Source of the DNA: an uncultured Flavobacteriia bacterium
GTDB taxonomy: Bacteria > Bacteroidota > Bacteroidia > Flavobacteriales_D > Crocinitomicaceae
DNA length: 7,059 nt
Assembly: GCA_903930085.1 (NCBI GenBank)
Contig: CAIYXD010000526.1
Coordinates: forward strand, 1-7,059
Direction: 5' to 3'
Under the pieces are notes generated by a model that was given only the letters and a program-made list of their open reading frames with translations, searched no databases and was not told the origin of the DNA. Made by a program: the position numbers and the translations under genes. Every line of letters starts with the position of its first letter. Position 1 is the stretch's first letter. Below, piece after piece: positions 1 to 7,059 of the stretch.

Positions 1-2946
1 ATTTTTCTTGTCTATTGTGCGTAATTCATCGATTTCCAGTTTTCCGTTTGCTTTTGCTTTCAAGTCGGAAACATCTGCAATATTAGAAGCCGTACCCCCA
101 ACGTGGAAAGTACGAAGCGTCAACTGTGTTCCTGGTTCACCAATAGATTGAGCAGCAACAACACCAACTGCATCGCCATGTTGCGCTGGACGGTGTGTTG
201 CAAGGTTTCGTCCATAACATTTTGAACATACACCTCTTCTCATTTCACACGTTAGAACAGAACGGATTTCAACTTCCTCAATTCCAACTTTTTCTATGGT
301 TCTTGCAACATCATCCGAAATCAACTCACCTGCTTCAACAATTAAGTCTTCTGATTCAGGATAGTATACATCGTGAACAGATGTTCTTCCTAATATACGA
401 TCGTATAATGGTTCAACAATCTCGTCACTTTTCTTCAATGAAGTTGCAACAATACCTCTTAAAGTTCCACAATCGTCTGCGTTTATAACAACATCTTGTG
501 CAACATCCACCAAACGACGTGTCAAGTAACCAGCATCTGCTGTTTTCAAGGCAGTATCTGCTAGACCTTTACGCGCACCGTGCGTAGATATAAAGTATTC
601 CAAAATTGACAAACCTTCTTTAAAGTTAGAAAGAATTGGATTTTCAATAATTTCTTGCGCAGAAGCACCCGATTTTTGTGGTTTAGCCATCAATCCACGC
701 ATACCTGATAACTGGCGAATTTGTTCTTTAGAACCACGCGCACCAGAGTCAAACATCATATAAATGGAGTTGAAACCTTGCATATCCGTTTTCAACTGTT
801 CCATTAAGGTGTGCGTCAAACGGGAATTTGTATGTGTCCAGATATCAATAATCTGGTTATATCTTTCATTATTTGTGATGAGACCCATGTTATAGTTCAT
901 CATCACATCTTTCACTTCTTTTTCTGCTTTAGCAACCAATTCTACTTTTTCCTTAGGAATGATAATATCATCTAAGTTGAAAGAAAGACCACCTTTAAAA
1001 GCCATGTCATAACCTAATTCTTTGATATCATCAAGGAATTGAGCAGTACGAGAAGTACCTGAAACTTTCAATACTTCACCAATAATATCACGAAGTGCTT
1101 TTTTCGTCAATACATCGTTGATATACCCAACTTCTCTTGGTACACGTTCGTTGAAAAGAACACGCCCACAAGTTGTTTCTAATATTTGAAGTGTTGGTTC
1201 ACCTTGCTCATTCAAATCATAGGTTTTAACCTTGATGTGAGCATGCAGATCCAATTGTCTTTCGTTGTAAGCAATTATTACTTCTTCCGGAGAATAGTAT
1301 ATTGCATTTTCACCTTTAACAACAGCTTCTTTTGTACCTACTTTTCCTTTTGTAATATAGTACAAACCGAGCACCATATCCTGAGATGGTACAGCAATCG
1401 GAGCTCCATTTGCAGGGTTCAAAATATTGTGTGAAGCAAGCATTAACAATTGAGCTTCCAAAATTGCAGCATTACCTAAAGGTAAATGCACGGCCATTTG
1501 ATCTCCATCAAAATCGGCGTTGAATGCCGTTGTAACCAAAGGATGCAAACGAATTGCTTTCCCTTCAATTAATTTTGGTTGGAATGCTTGAATTCCCAAT
1601 CGGTGCAAAGTAGGAGCACGATTTAATAGAACCGGGTGACCTTTCAAGATACTTTCTAAAATATCCCAAACAACAGGCTCTTTTCTATCTACTATTTTCT
1701 TTGCTGATTTAACTGTTTTCACAATACCTCGCTCAATCATCTTACGGATAATAAACGGTTTGTATAGCTCAGCAGCCATATCTTTAGGAAGACCACATTC
1801 GTGTAATTTCAAATCTGGTCCAACAACAATCACCGAACGTGCTGAATAATCCACACGTTTACCAAGTAAGTTTTGACGGAAACGACCTTGTTTACCTTTC
1901 AACGAATCCGAAAGAGATTTTAAAGGACGATTAGATTCCGTTTTAACAGCACTTGATTTTCTTGAATTATCAAATAAAGAATCTACTGATTCTTGCAACA
2001 TTCTCTTTTCGTTACGCAAGATAACCTCTGGCGCTTTGATTTCAATCAATCGCTTCAAACGGTTATTTCTAATGATTACACGACGGTATAAGTCATTTAA
2101 ATCAGAAGTTGCAAAACGACCACCATCTAATGGCACAAGAGGCCGTAATTCTGGTGGAATAACCGGAACAACCTTAACAATCATCCATTCTGGACGATTA
2201 TCAATTCTTGCTTGAGAGTCACGCATTGCTTCAACAACTTGCAGACGTTTCAACGCTTCATTTTTACGTTGTACGGATGTTTCGTTATTTGCTTGGTGAC
2301 GTAAATCGTATGAAGTTTGCTCAAGATTCATTGTTTTCAATAAATCATACAAAGCTTCCGCACCCATTTTAGCAAGGAATTTATTAGGGTCAGCATCCTC
2401 TAAATATTGGTTTTCTTTGGGAAGCGTATCTAAAATATCTAAATACTCTTCTTCTGTAACGAAATCCAGTCTTTTCAATGAGCTACCATCTAAATTCGTC
2501 GCTACACCTGGTTGGATTACCACATATCTTTCATAATAAATGATTTGATCCAATTTTTTTGTAGGCAAACCTAACAAGTAACCAATTTTATTTGGCAACG
2601 ATCTGAAGTACCATATGTGCGCTACAGGAACGACCAATGAAATGTGTCCCATACGCTCACGACGTACTTTTTTCTCTGTTACCTCAACACCACAACGGTC
2701 ACAAACGATTCCTTTGTATCGGATTCTTTTGTATTTTCCACAATGGCATTCATAATCTTTCACCGGTCCAAAGATTCGTTCACAGAACAAACCATCTCTT
2801 TCCGGCTTATATGTACGATAATTAATCGTCTCTGGCTTAAGTACTTCTCCGCTTGATTGCTCAAGAATCACCTCTGGCGAAGCCAAAGAGATTGTAATTT
2901 TATTGAAGCTACTTTGTTTTTTTGGTGTTTCTTTTCTGTAAGCCAT
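1..2946 (-). CDS. rpoC: DNA-directed RNA polymerase subunit beta' (5' part, runs off left edge)
   Basis: This is the largest subunit of core RNA polymerase. It carries the catalytic magnesium site and pairs with beta to form the DNA/RNA channel. The frame is open from the ATG at 2946 to base 1, giving 982 codons with no stop. Family members in Bacteroidota have roughly 1400-1450 residues, so about a third is missing because of the window edge, not damage. Visible parts in order: N-terminal zinc ribbon with C67, C69, C82 and C85; clamp helices around LYRRVIIRNNRLKRL; the NLLGKRVDYSARSV core; the magnesium loop N476-ADFDGD-482 with D478, D480 and D482; QIRQLSGMRGLMAKP near 742-756; bridge helix about 781-816 (ISTHGARKGLADTALKTA); second zinc site with C826, C900, C907 and C910; and trigger-loop start GEPGTQLTLRTFH (936-948). 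The last ~30 residues look like the start of a trigger-loop insertion of the E. coli SI3 type (inference). T472 replaces the usual Cys four residues before the magnesium loop. Translation probably follows rpoB on the same mRNA. Confidence 0.98.
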   Translation of the reverse strand, partial: MAYRKETPKKQSSFNKITISLASPEVILEQSSGEVLKPETINYRTYKPERDGLFCERIFGPVKDYECHCGKYKRIRYKGIVCDRCGVEVTEKKVRRERMGHISLVVPVAHIWYFRSLPNKIGYLLGLPTKKLDQIIYYERYVVIQPGVATNLDGSSLKRLDFVTEEEYLDILDTLPKENQYLEDADPNKFLAKMGAEALYDLLKTMNLEQTSYDLRHQANNETSVQRKNEALKRLQVVEAMRDSQARIDNRPEWMIVKVVPVIPPELRPLVPLDGGRFATSDLNDLYRRVIIRNNRLKRLIEIKAPEVILRNEKRMLQESVDSLFDNSRKSSAVKTESNRPLKSLSDSLKGKQGRFRQNLLGKRVDYSARSVIVVGPDLKLHECGLPKDMAAELYKPFIIRKMIERGIVKTVKSAKKIVDRKEPVVWDILESILKGHPVLLNRAPTLHRLGIQAFQPKLIEGKAIRLHPLVTTAFNADFDGDQMAVHLPLGNAAILEAQLLMLASHNILNPANGAPIAVPSQDMVLGLYYITKGKVGTKEAVVKGENAIYYSPEEVIIAYNERQLDLHAHIKVKTYDLNEQGEPTLQILETTCGRVLFNERVPREVGYINDVLTKKALRDIIGEVLKVSGTSRTAQFLDDIKELGYDMAFKGGLSFNLDDIIIPKEKVELVAKAEKEVKDVMMNYNMGLITNNERYNQIIDIWTHTNSRLTHTLMEQLKTDMQGFNSIYMMFDSGARGSKEQIRQLSGMRGLMAKPQKSGASAQEIIENPILSNFKEGLSILEYFISTHGARKGLADTALKTADAGYLTRRLVDVAQDVVINADDCGTLRGIVATSLKKSDEIVEPLYDRILGRTSVHDVYYPESEDLIVEAGELISDDVARTIEKVGIEEVEIRSVLTCEMRRGVCSKCYGRNLATHRPAQHGDAVGVVAAQSIGEPGTQLTLRTFHVGGTASNIADVSDLKAKANGKLEIDELRTIDKKN

Positions 2947-2981
2947 TTTATGCTTCTTTTCTTAGTTCAACAACTTGACAA
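2947..2981 (-). promoter_or_regulatory. rpoB-rpoC spacer with rpoC translation start region
   Basis: Only 35 bp separate the rpoB TAA from the rpoC ATG. I see no terminator-like hairpin and no promoter-like motif, so the two genes are almost certainly co-transcribed. The stretch before the ATG reads AAGAAAAGAAGCATAAA on the coding strand. It is purine/A-rich but has no GGAGG-type Shine-Dalgarno sequence. Weak or absent Shine-Dalgarno sites with A-rich leaders are normal in Bacteroidota, so this supports the chosen start and the lineage assignment. Confidence 0.7.
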
Positions 2982-5900
2982 TTAATCCAATGAAATGTTA
3001 AGGCATAAGCCTCTTAACTCATGCAACAATACGTTGAACGATTCAGGAATTCCTGGTTCTGGAATATTATCTCCTTTAACGATTGCTTCATACGCTTTTG
3101 CACGACCCATAACATCATCCGATTTAACGGTCAAGATCTCTTGTAATATATTTGCAGCACCGAATGCTTCCAATGCCCAAACTTCCATTTCACCAAAACG
3201 CTGACCTCCGAATTGTGCTTTACCACCAAGAGGTTGTTGTGTAATTAATGAGTATGGTCCGATCGAACGAGCGTGCATTTTGTCGTCTACCATGTGTGAT
3301 AATTTCAACATGTAAATTACCCCAACAGTTGCAGTTTGATGGAATCTTTCTCCGGTTCCTCCGTCATATAGATAGGTTTTTCCAGATCTTGGAACAACTG
3401 CTTTTTCTGTCCACTGATCAATTTCTTCAGGATGTGCTCCATCAAAAATCGGCGTAGCAAATTTAATTCCTAGTTTTTCTCCAGCCCAACCTAATACTGT
3501 TTCGTAAATCTGACCCAAGTTCATACGAGATGGTACACCCAATGGATTCAAAACAATATCTACAGGAGTTCCGTCTTCTAGGAATGGCATGTCTTCCATA
3601 CGAACAATGTTCGCTACAATTCCTTTGTTACCATGACGTCCAGCCATTTTGTCACCGACTTTCAACTTACGTTTTTTAGCAACGTAAACTTTAGCCATTT
3701 TAACAATTCCAGCTGGAAGTTCGTCACCTACAGAGATGTGGAATTTTCTGCGTTTGAAAGTTCCAAGTAAGTCATTTGCTTTAATATTAAAGTTATGAAT
3801 TACTCTTCCTACTAATACATTCATTTGAGCATCACTCGTCCAATTCGTTGGATTTACGATAGAATAATCGATTGCAAACAAGTTTTTTTGATTGAACTTC
3901 GTAGCTTTTTTGATAATTTCCTCTTTGAAATTATTGAATACACCAGCAGATTTTTGTTCACCTAAAATATCGATTAATTTTTCAACTAATCTTTCTTTCA
4001 AGGATGCAAAATCTTTTTCAAAATCAGAATCCAAGCTTTCCAAGATAGGTTTATCTTGTGCTTTTGATTTTCTGTCTTTAATCGCTCTTGAGAACAATTT
4101 TTTATTGATAACAACACCTCTAAGTGAAGGACCGGCTTTTAAAGAAGCGTCTTTTACGTCGCCTGCTTTATCGCCAAATATTGCACGCAATAATTTTTCT
4201 TCCGGAGAAGGATCTGTTTCTCCTTTTGGAGTAATTTTTCCTATTAGAATATCTCCTTCTTTTATTTCAGCTCCAATACGAATCAAACCATTTTCGTCCA
4301 AATCTTTTGTAGCTTCTTCTGAAACATTTGGAATATCTGAAGTTAATTCTTCCATTCCACGTTTCGTGTCGCGAACATCCAACGTATATTCGTCAATATG
4401 AATAGATGTAAATACATCATCGCGCACAACTCGTTCAGAAATAACAATTGCATCCTCGAAGTTGTATCCTTTCCAAGGCATGAATGCTACTTTCAAGTTT
4501 TGACCAAGCGCCAATTCTCCTTGTTGTGTTGCGTATCCTTCACATAGTACTTGTCCTTTATCAACTCTATCCCCTTTTTTAACAATTGGTTTCAAGTTAA
4601 TACACGTACTTTGATTCGTTTTCATAAACTTCGTTAACGGATAATGAATCACTTCACTATCGAAACTAACTAATTTATCCTCTTTTGTCCAATCGTAGCG
4701 AATTACAATTTCATTTGCATCCACATATTCTACAATACCAGGTCCTTCCGCATTAATTAAAACACGAGAATCACGCGCTACTAAACGCTCAATTCCGGTT
4801 CCAACTATTGGAGAATTTGGTTTCAATAAAGGAACAGCTTGACGTTGCATGTTCGATCCCATCAAAGCACGGTTGGCATCATCGTGTTCCAAGAATGGAA
4901 TTGAAGATGCTGCAATCGAAGCAATTTGATTTGCTCCAACATCCATTAAATGCAAACTACTTGGTTGAACAACTGGGAAATCTCCTTCGTAACGAGCCTT
5001 TACAAACTCCGTTAAGAACAAACCTTTATCATCCACAACTGCATTTGCTTGTGCAATCATTTTTTCGTCTTCCTCTTCAGCAGTCAAATAAACTGGTTCT
5101 ACGTTATAAATAACTTTACCACTTTCAACTTTTCTGTAGGGTGTTTCTATGAAACCAAGCTTGTTCACTTTGGCAAAAACACAAAGGGAAGAAATCAAAC
5201 CAATATTTGGTCCTTCAGGTGTTTCAATCGTACAAAGTCGTCCATAATGTGTGTAGTGAACATCTCGTACTTCGAAACCTGCTCTTTCACGGGAAAGTCC
5301 ACCAGGTCCTAGTGCAGACAAACGTCTTTTGTGTGTTACCTCAGAAAGTGGATTGGTTTGATCCATAAACTGTGATAACTGATTCGTTCCGAAGAAAGAA
5401 TTTATTACAGAAGATAATGTTTTTGCATTAATCAAGTCAATTGGTGTAAAGACCTCATTGTCACGAACATTCATGCGCTCACGAATAGTTCTTGCCATAC
5501 GTGCAAGGCCAACTCCAAATTGAGAATATAATTGTTCACCAACGGTTCTTACGCGTCTATTTGACAAGTGATCAATATCATCCACATCTGCTTTCGAATT
5601 GATTAACTCAATTAGATATTTTATTATGGATATAATATCGTTTTTCGTAAGTACTCTTGATGTTTCTGAATCGTCTATTTTTAGTTTTTTATTCAATCTA
5701 AAACGACCAACCTCACCTAAATCATAACGCGTGTCAGAGAAAAATAATTTTTCAAAAACATTTTTTGCTGTCTCATAATCAGGTGGTTCAGCATTACGTA
5801 GTTGACGGTAAATATGTTCTACCGCTTCTTTTTCAGAATTAGATGTATCCTTTTGCAAGGTGTTGTATATAATTGTAAAATCAGCGCTATTAACATCCTC

Positions 5901-6800
5901 TTTATGCAAGATGACATTTTTCACACCTGAATCAGCAATTAAATCTACATGCTCGTCTTCCAAGATTGTTTCTCTATCCAAAAGAACTTCATTTCTTTCA
6001 ATAGATACAACTTCTCCGGTATCTTCATCAACAAAATCTTCCACCCATGATTTAAGAACACGAGCAGCTAATTTTCTGCCGACGATTTTTTTAAGGTTTG
6101 CTTTTGTAGCTTTCACTTCATCAGCAAGACCAAATATCTCTAAAATATCCTTATCACTTTCGTAACCAATTGCTCGGAAAAGAGTTGTAACAGGTAATTT
6201 TTTCTTTCGATCTATGTATGCATACATTACACTGTTAATATCTGTAGCAAATTCAATCCAAGAACCCTTGAAAGGAATTACACGTGCAGAATATAATTTT
6301 GTACCGTTAGCATGTCTACTTTGCCCAAAGAAAACACCTGGAGATCTGTGAAGTTGAGAAACTATAACTCTCTCTGCTCCGTTCACTACAAATGAACCTT
6401 TTGGGGTCATGTAAGGTATTGTACCCAAATAAACATCTTGAACGATTGTTTCAAAATCTTCATGTTCTGGATCCGTACAATACAATTTAAGTTTTGCTTT
6501 CAATGGAACACTATACGTCAATCCACGCTCAATACATTCTTCAATCGAATATCTTGGTGGGTCGATAAAGTAATCCAAAAATTCCAAAACAAACTGATTT
6601 CTCGTATCTGTTATCGGAAAGTTTTCAGCGAAAACTCTATACAATCCTTCGCTCTCTCTGTTTTCCGGTGTTGTCTCCAACTGGAAAAACTCTTGGAAGG
6701 ACTTTAGTTGAATATCCAAAAAATCTGGATAATCGAACTGATTTTTGCTAGAAGCAAAATTAATTCTTGTCGAAATATTGTTTGATGTTGCCAAGGCCAA
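2982..6800 (-). CDS. rpoB: DNA-directed RNA polymerase subunit beta (complete, non-ATG start)
   Basis: This is the second-largest subunit of core RNA polymerase. It forms half of the active-site cleft, the RNA exit flap and the rifampicin pocket. Its 1272 residues fit Bacteroidota beta (about 1270) and are shorter than E. coli (1342). Visible in order: N-terminal protrusion (INFASSKNQFDYPDFLDI, 13-30); lobe with GAERVIVSQLHRSPGVFFG near 141-159; rifampicin cluster 471-497 (Q477, D480, H490, R493, S495, L497, matching E. coli 513, 516, 526, 529, 531, 533); fork region YGRLCTIETPEGPNIGL (519-535); PWKGYNFEDAIVISE with E782 and D783; a charged segment about 900-1000 at the site of a lineage-specific insertion (SI2/beta-i9 type, inference); catalytic K1051 and K1059 in GDKMAGRHGNKG; and C-terminal PLGGKAQFGGQRFGEMEVWALEA, which contacts beta'. 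T524 replaces a nearly invariant Pro. The start is TTG at 6800. An in-frame stop lies at 6840-6842 and the first in-frame ATG is codon 131, inside conserved sequence. TTG at 6794 is the alternative. Confidence 0.97.
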   Translation of the reverse strand: MALATSNNISTRINFASSKNQFDYPDFLDIQLKSFQEFFQLETTPENRESEGLYRVFAENFPITDTRNQFVLEFLDYFIDPPRYSIEECIERGLTYSVPLKAKLKLYCTDPEHEDFETIVQDVYLGTIPYMTPKGSFVVNGAERVIVSQLHRSPGVFFGQSRHANGTKLYSARVIPFKGSWIEFATDINSVMYAYIDRKKKLPVTTLFRAIGYESDKDILEIFGLADEVKATKANLKKIVGRKLAARVLKSWVEDFVDEDTGEVVSIERNEVLLDRETILEDEHVDLIADSGVKNVILHKEDVNSADFTIIYNTLQKDTSNSEKEAVEHIYRQLRNAEPPDYETAKNVFEKLFFSDTRYDLGEVGRFRLNKKLKIDDSETSRVLTKNDIISIIKYLIELINSKADVDDIDHLSNRRVRTVGEQLYSQFGVGLARMARTIRERMNVRDNEVFTPIDLINAKTLSSVINSFFGTNQLSQFMDQTNPLSEVTHKRRLSALGPGGLSRERAGFEVRDVHYTHYGRLCTIETPEGPNIGLISSLCVFAKVNKLGFIETPYRKVESGKVIYNVEPVYLTAEEEDEKMIAQANAVVDDKGLFLTEFVKARYEGDFPVVQPSSLHLMDVGANQIASIAASSIPFLEHDDANRALMGSNMQRQAVPLLKPNSPIVGTGIERLVARDSRVLINAEGPGIVEYVDANEIVIRYDWTKEDKLVSFDSEVIHYPLTKFMKTNQSTCINLKPIVKKGDRVDKGQVLCEGYATQQGELALGQNLKVAFMPWKGYNFEDAIVISERVVRDDVFTSIHIDEYTLDVRDTKRGMEELTSDIPNVSEEATKDLDENGLIRIGAEIKEGDILIGKITPKGETDPSPEEKLLRAIFGDKAGDVKDASLKAGPSLRGVVINKKLFSRAIKDRKSKAQDKPILESLDSDFEKDFASLKERLVEKLIDILGEQKSAGVFNNFKEEIIKKATKFNQKNLFAIDYSIVNPTNWTSDAQMNVLVGRVIHNFNIKANDLLGTFKRRKFHISVGDELPAGIVKMAKVYVAKKRKLKVGDKMAGRHGNKGIVANIVRMEDMPFLEDGTPVDIVLNPLGVPSRMNLGQIYETVLGWAGEKLGIKFATPIFDGAHPEEIDQWTEKAVVPRSGKTYLYDGGTGERFHQTATVGVIYMLKLSHMVDDKMHARSIGPYSLITQQPLGGKAQFGGQRFGEMEVWALEAFGAANILQEILTVKSDDVMGRAKAYEAIVKGDNIPEPGIPESFNVLLHELRGLCLNISLD

Positions 6801-6839
6801 ACCGTTTTTGTTTATGAAAATGGACTTTAAAAATTTGCG
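6798..6839 (-). promoter_or_regulatory. rpoB translation initiation region with TTG start and no Shine-Dalgarno
   Basis: The coding strand between the upstream in-frame stop (6840-6842) and the conserved RpoB N-terminus contains no ATG or GTG in frame. The possible in-frame start codons are TTG at 6800-6798, giving the protein start (M)ALATSNN, and TTG at 6794-6792, two codons later. ATA at 6815-6813 and ATT at 6821-6819 are less likely. The leader before 6800 (CATAAACAAAAACGGT) is A-rich and lacks a purine Shine-Dalgarno core. Flavobacterial RpoB proteins usually begin about 9-14 residues before the NFAS motif, which suits either TTG. The choice between them is inference. Confidence 0.7.
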
Positions 6840-6849
6840 TCAAACGCAA
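6829..6849 (-). terminator. Second terminator-like hairpin upstream of rpoB
   Basis: On the transcribed strand TTGCGT (6849-6844) and ACGCAA (6840-6835) can pair into a 6-bp stem with a 3-nt TTG loop (or 5 bp with a 5-nt loop). It is followed by A and five T (6834-6829). The form is that of a short Rho-independent terminator. However, the stem is short and lies directly after the tract of the first hairpin, partly sharing its T-rich tail. With rpoB starting only about 30 nt downstream, it more likely modulates readthrough or shapes the leader than ends the operon. Function is inferred. Confidence 0.5.
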
Positions 6850-6893
6850 TAAAACAGGATAAGGCACATGCTAAAAAGCAGTGCCTTACCTGT
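6848..6893 (-). terminator. Long hairpin with T-tract between rplL and rpoB (likely attenuator or processing site)
   Basis: The arms at 6893-6877 and 6872-6854 can form a stem of about 17 bp (ACAGGTAAGGCACTGCT pairing with the opposite arm), with a TTTT loop and two single-base bulges on the 3' arm. TTTTATT follows the stem (first T, at 6854, can also pair with the base of the stem). This is a convincing Rho-independent terminator shape located 16 nt after the rplL stop. In E. coli the rplL-rpoB gap carries a partial terminator and an RNase III cleavage hairpin that lower rpoBC expression relative to the ribosomal genes. By analogy this element probably acts as an attenuator or processing site. 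Full termination is unlikely, because I see no clear promoter for rpoB between the hairpin and the gene. Confidence 0.75.
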
Positions 6894-6908
6894 AAATGAA
6901 GTAGAATA

Positions 6909-7059
6909 TTACTTAACCTCAACTTCAGCTCCAGCCTCTTCAAGAGACTTTTTAAGTCCTTCGGCTTCGTCTTTAGATACACCTTCTTTCAATGCAGAAG
7001 GAGCATTATCAACTAAATCTTTAGACTCTTTCAAACCGTTACCAGTTAATTCTTTTACA
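6909..7059 (-). CDS. rplL: Ribosomal protein L7/L12 (bL12), C-terminal part, cut by right edge
   Basis: This is the multicopy stalk protein of the 50S ribosome that recruits and activates translation GTPases (EF-Tu, EF-G, IF2, RF3). The last 49 codons and the TAA at 6911-6909 are present. The N-terminal dimerisation domain, hinge and start codon lie outside the window; the full protein is usually about 120-125 aa. The visible part is the second half of the globular C-terminal domain: VKELTGNGLKESKDLV (factor-binding helix), then the APSALKEGVSKDEAEGLKK helix, and the ending EEAGAEVEVK, which is identical to E. coli. It aligns without gaps to E. coli residues 72-120. The factor-contacting G79, L80, K81, E82 and K84 equivalents are kept. 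Position 78 is Asn (usually Leu or another non-polar residue) and position 83 is Ser (usually Ala). It is first in transcription order and immediately precedes rpoB, the classic operon arrangement. Confidence 0.96.
   Translation of the reverse strand, partial: VKELTGNGLKESKDLVDNAPSALKEGVSKDEAEGLKKSLEEAGAEVEVK

Noticed and set aside
195..488. Plus-strand open frame of 97 codons antisense to rpoC.
   Set aside because: It overlaps the second zinc site of beta', which is clearly coding on the minus strand. The His/Gln/Leu-rich composition is typical of a shadow frame.
1804..1866. Ala instead of Gly in the beta' motif GKRVDYS(A)RSV.
   Set aside because: As I recall, this Ala is the normal residue in Bacteroidota, so it is a lineage mark and not an anomaly.
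1..2946. Possibility that rpoC is a pseudogene because no stop is seen at its 3' side.
   Set aside because: The frame is uninterrupted, all catalytic and zinc residues are present, and the open end is simply the window edge within the trigger-loop insertion.
3892..4401. A 169-codon plus-strand open frame antisense to rpoB.
   Set aside because: It lies wholly inside conserved rpoB coding sequence, is Ser/Phe-rich as expected for the complement of Lys/Glu/Arg-rich codons, has no recognisable domain and no separate promoter or ribosome site.
4808..6707. Several plus-strand open frames of 87-101 codons within rpoB.
   Set aside because: All are antisense to conserved beta sequence and show no protein-family features.
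6801..6908. Bacteroidota-type promoter (TTG near -33, TAnnTTTG near -7) for rpoB in the spacer.
   Set aside because: TTG/TTTG triplets occur, but I found no TAnnTTTG element at suitable spacing, so an internal promoter is not supported.

Overview
This window is part of the conserved ribosomal protein / RNA polymerase operon (rplKAJL-rpoBC type). All genes lie on the minus strand. In transcription order (high to low coordinates) it holds the 3' end of rplL (ribosomal stalk protein L7/L12), a 108-bp structured spacer, the complete rpoB (RNA polymerase beta subunit, 1272 aa), a 35-bp spacer, and the first 982 codons of rpoC (beta' subunit), which runs off the left edge while still open. There are no mobile elements, tRNAs, rRNAs, CRISPR arrays or accessory genes.

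The protein sequences point to Bacteroidota, most likely order Flavobacteriales. Supporting signs are the beta' start with the NKITISLASPE block, the DYSARSVIVVGP form of the beta' core, beta phrases such as FLDYFIDPPRYSIEECIERG, AT-rich DNA, and the lack of clear Shine-Dalgarno sequences. A Fluviicola/Crocinitomicaceae-like member is a guess from remembered sequence, not a search result.

The catalytic features of RNA polymerase are intact. They include the beta' NADFDGD magnesium loop, both beta' zinc-binding cysteine sets, the bridge helix, the start of the trigger loop, the beta catalytic lysines, and the beta rifampicin pocket with sensitive-type residues at the main resistance positions. 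L7/L12 acts at the ribosome and beta/beta' form the polymerase core, so the operon couples expression of the translation and transcription machinery.

Five points merit a second look. First, rpoB has no ATG in frame until codon 131 and must start at a rare codon, probably TTG. Second, the rplL-rpoB spacer holds two closely spaced terminator-like hairpins, consistent with an attenuator or RNA-processing region. Third, beta has Thr where a nearly universal Pro is expected (CTIETPEGPN). Fourth, beta' has Thr where bacteria usually have Cys just before the catalytic loop. Fifth, L7/L12 has unusual residues next to its factor-binding site. I found no previously undescribed biological system here.
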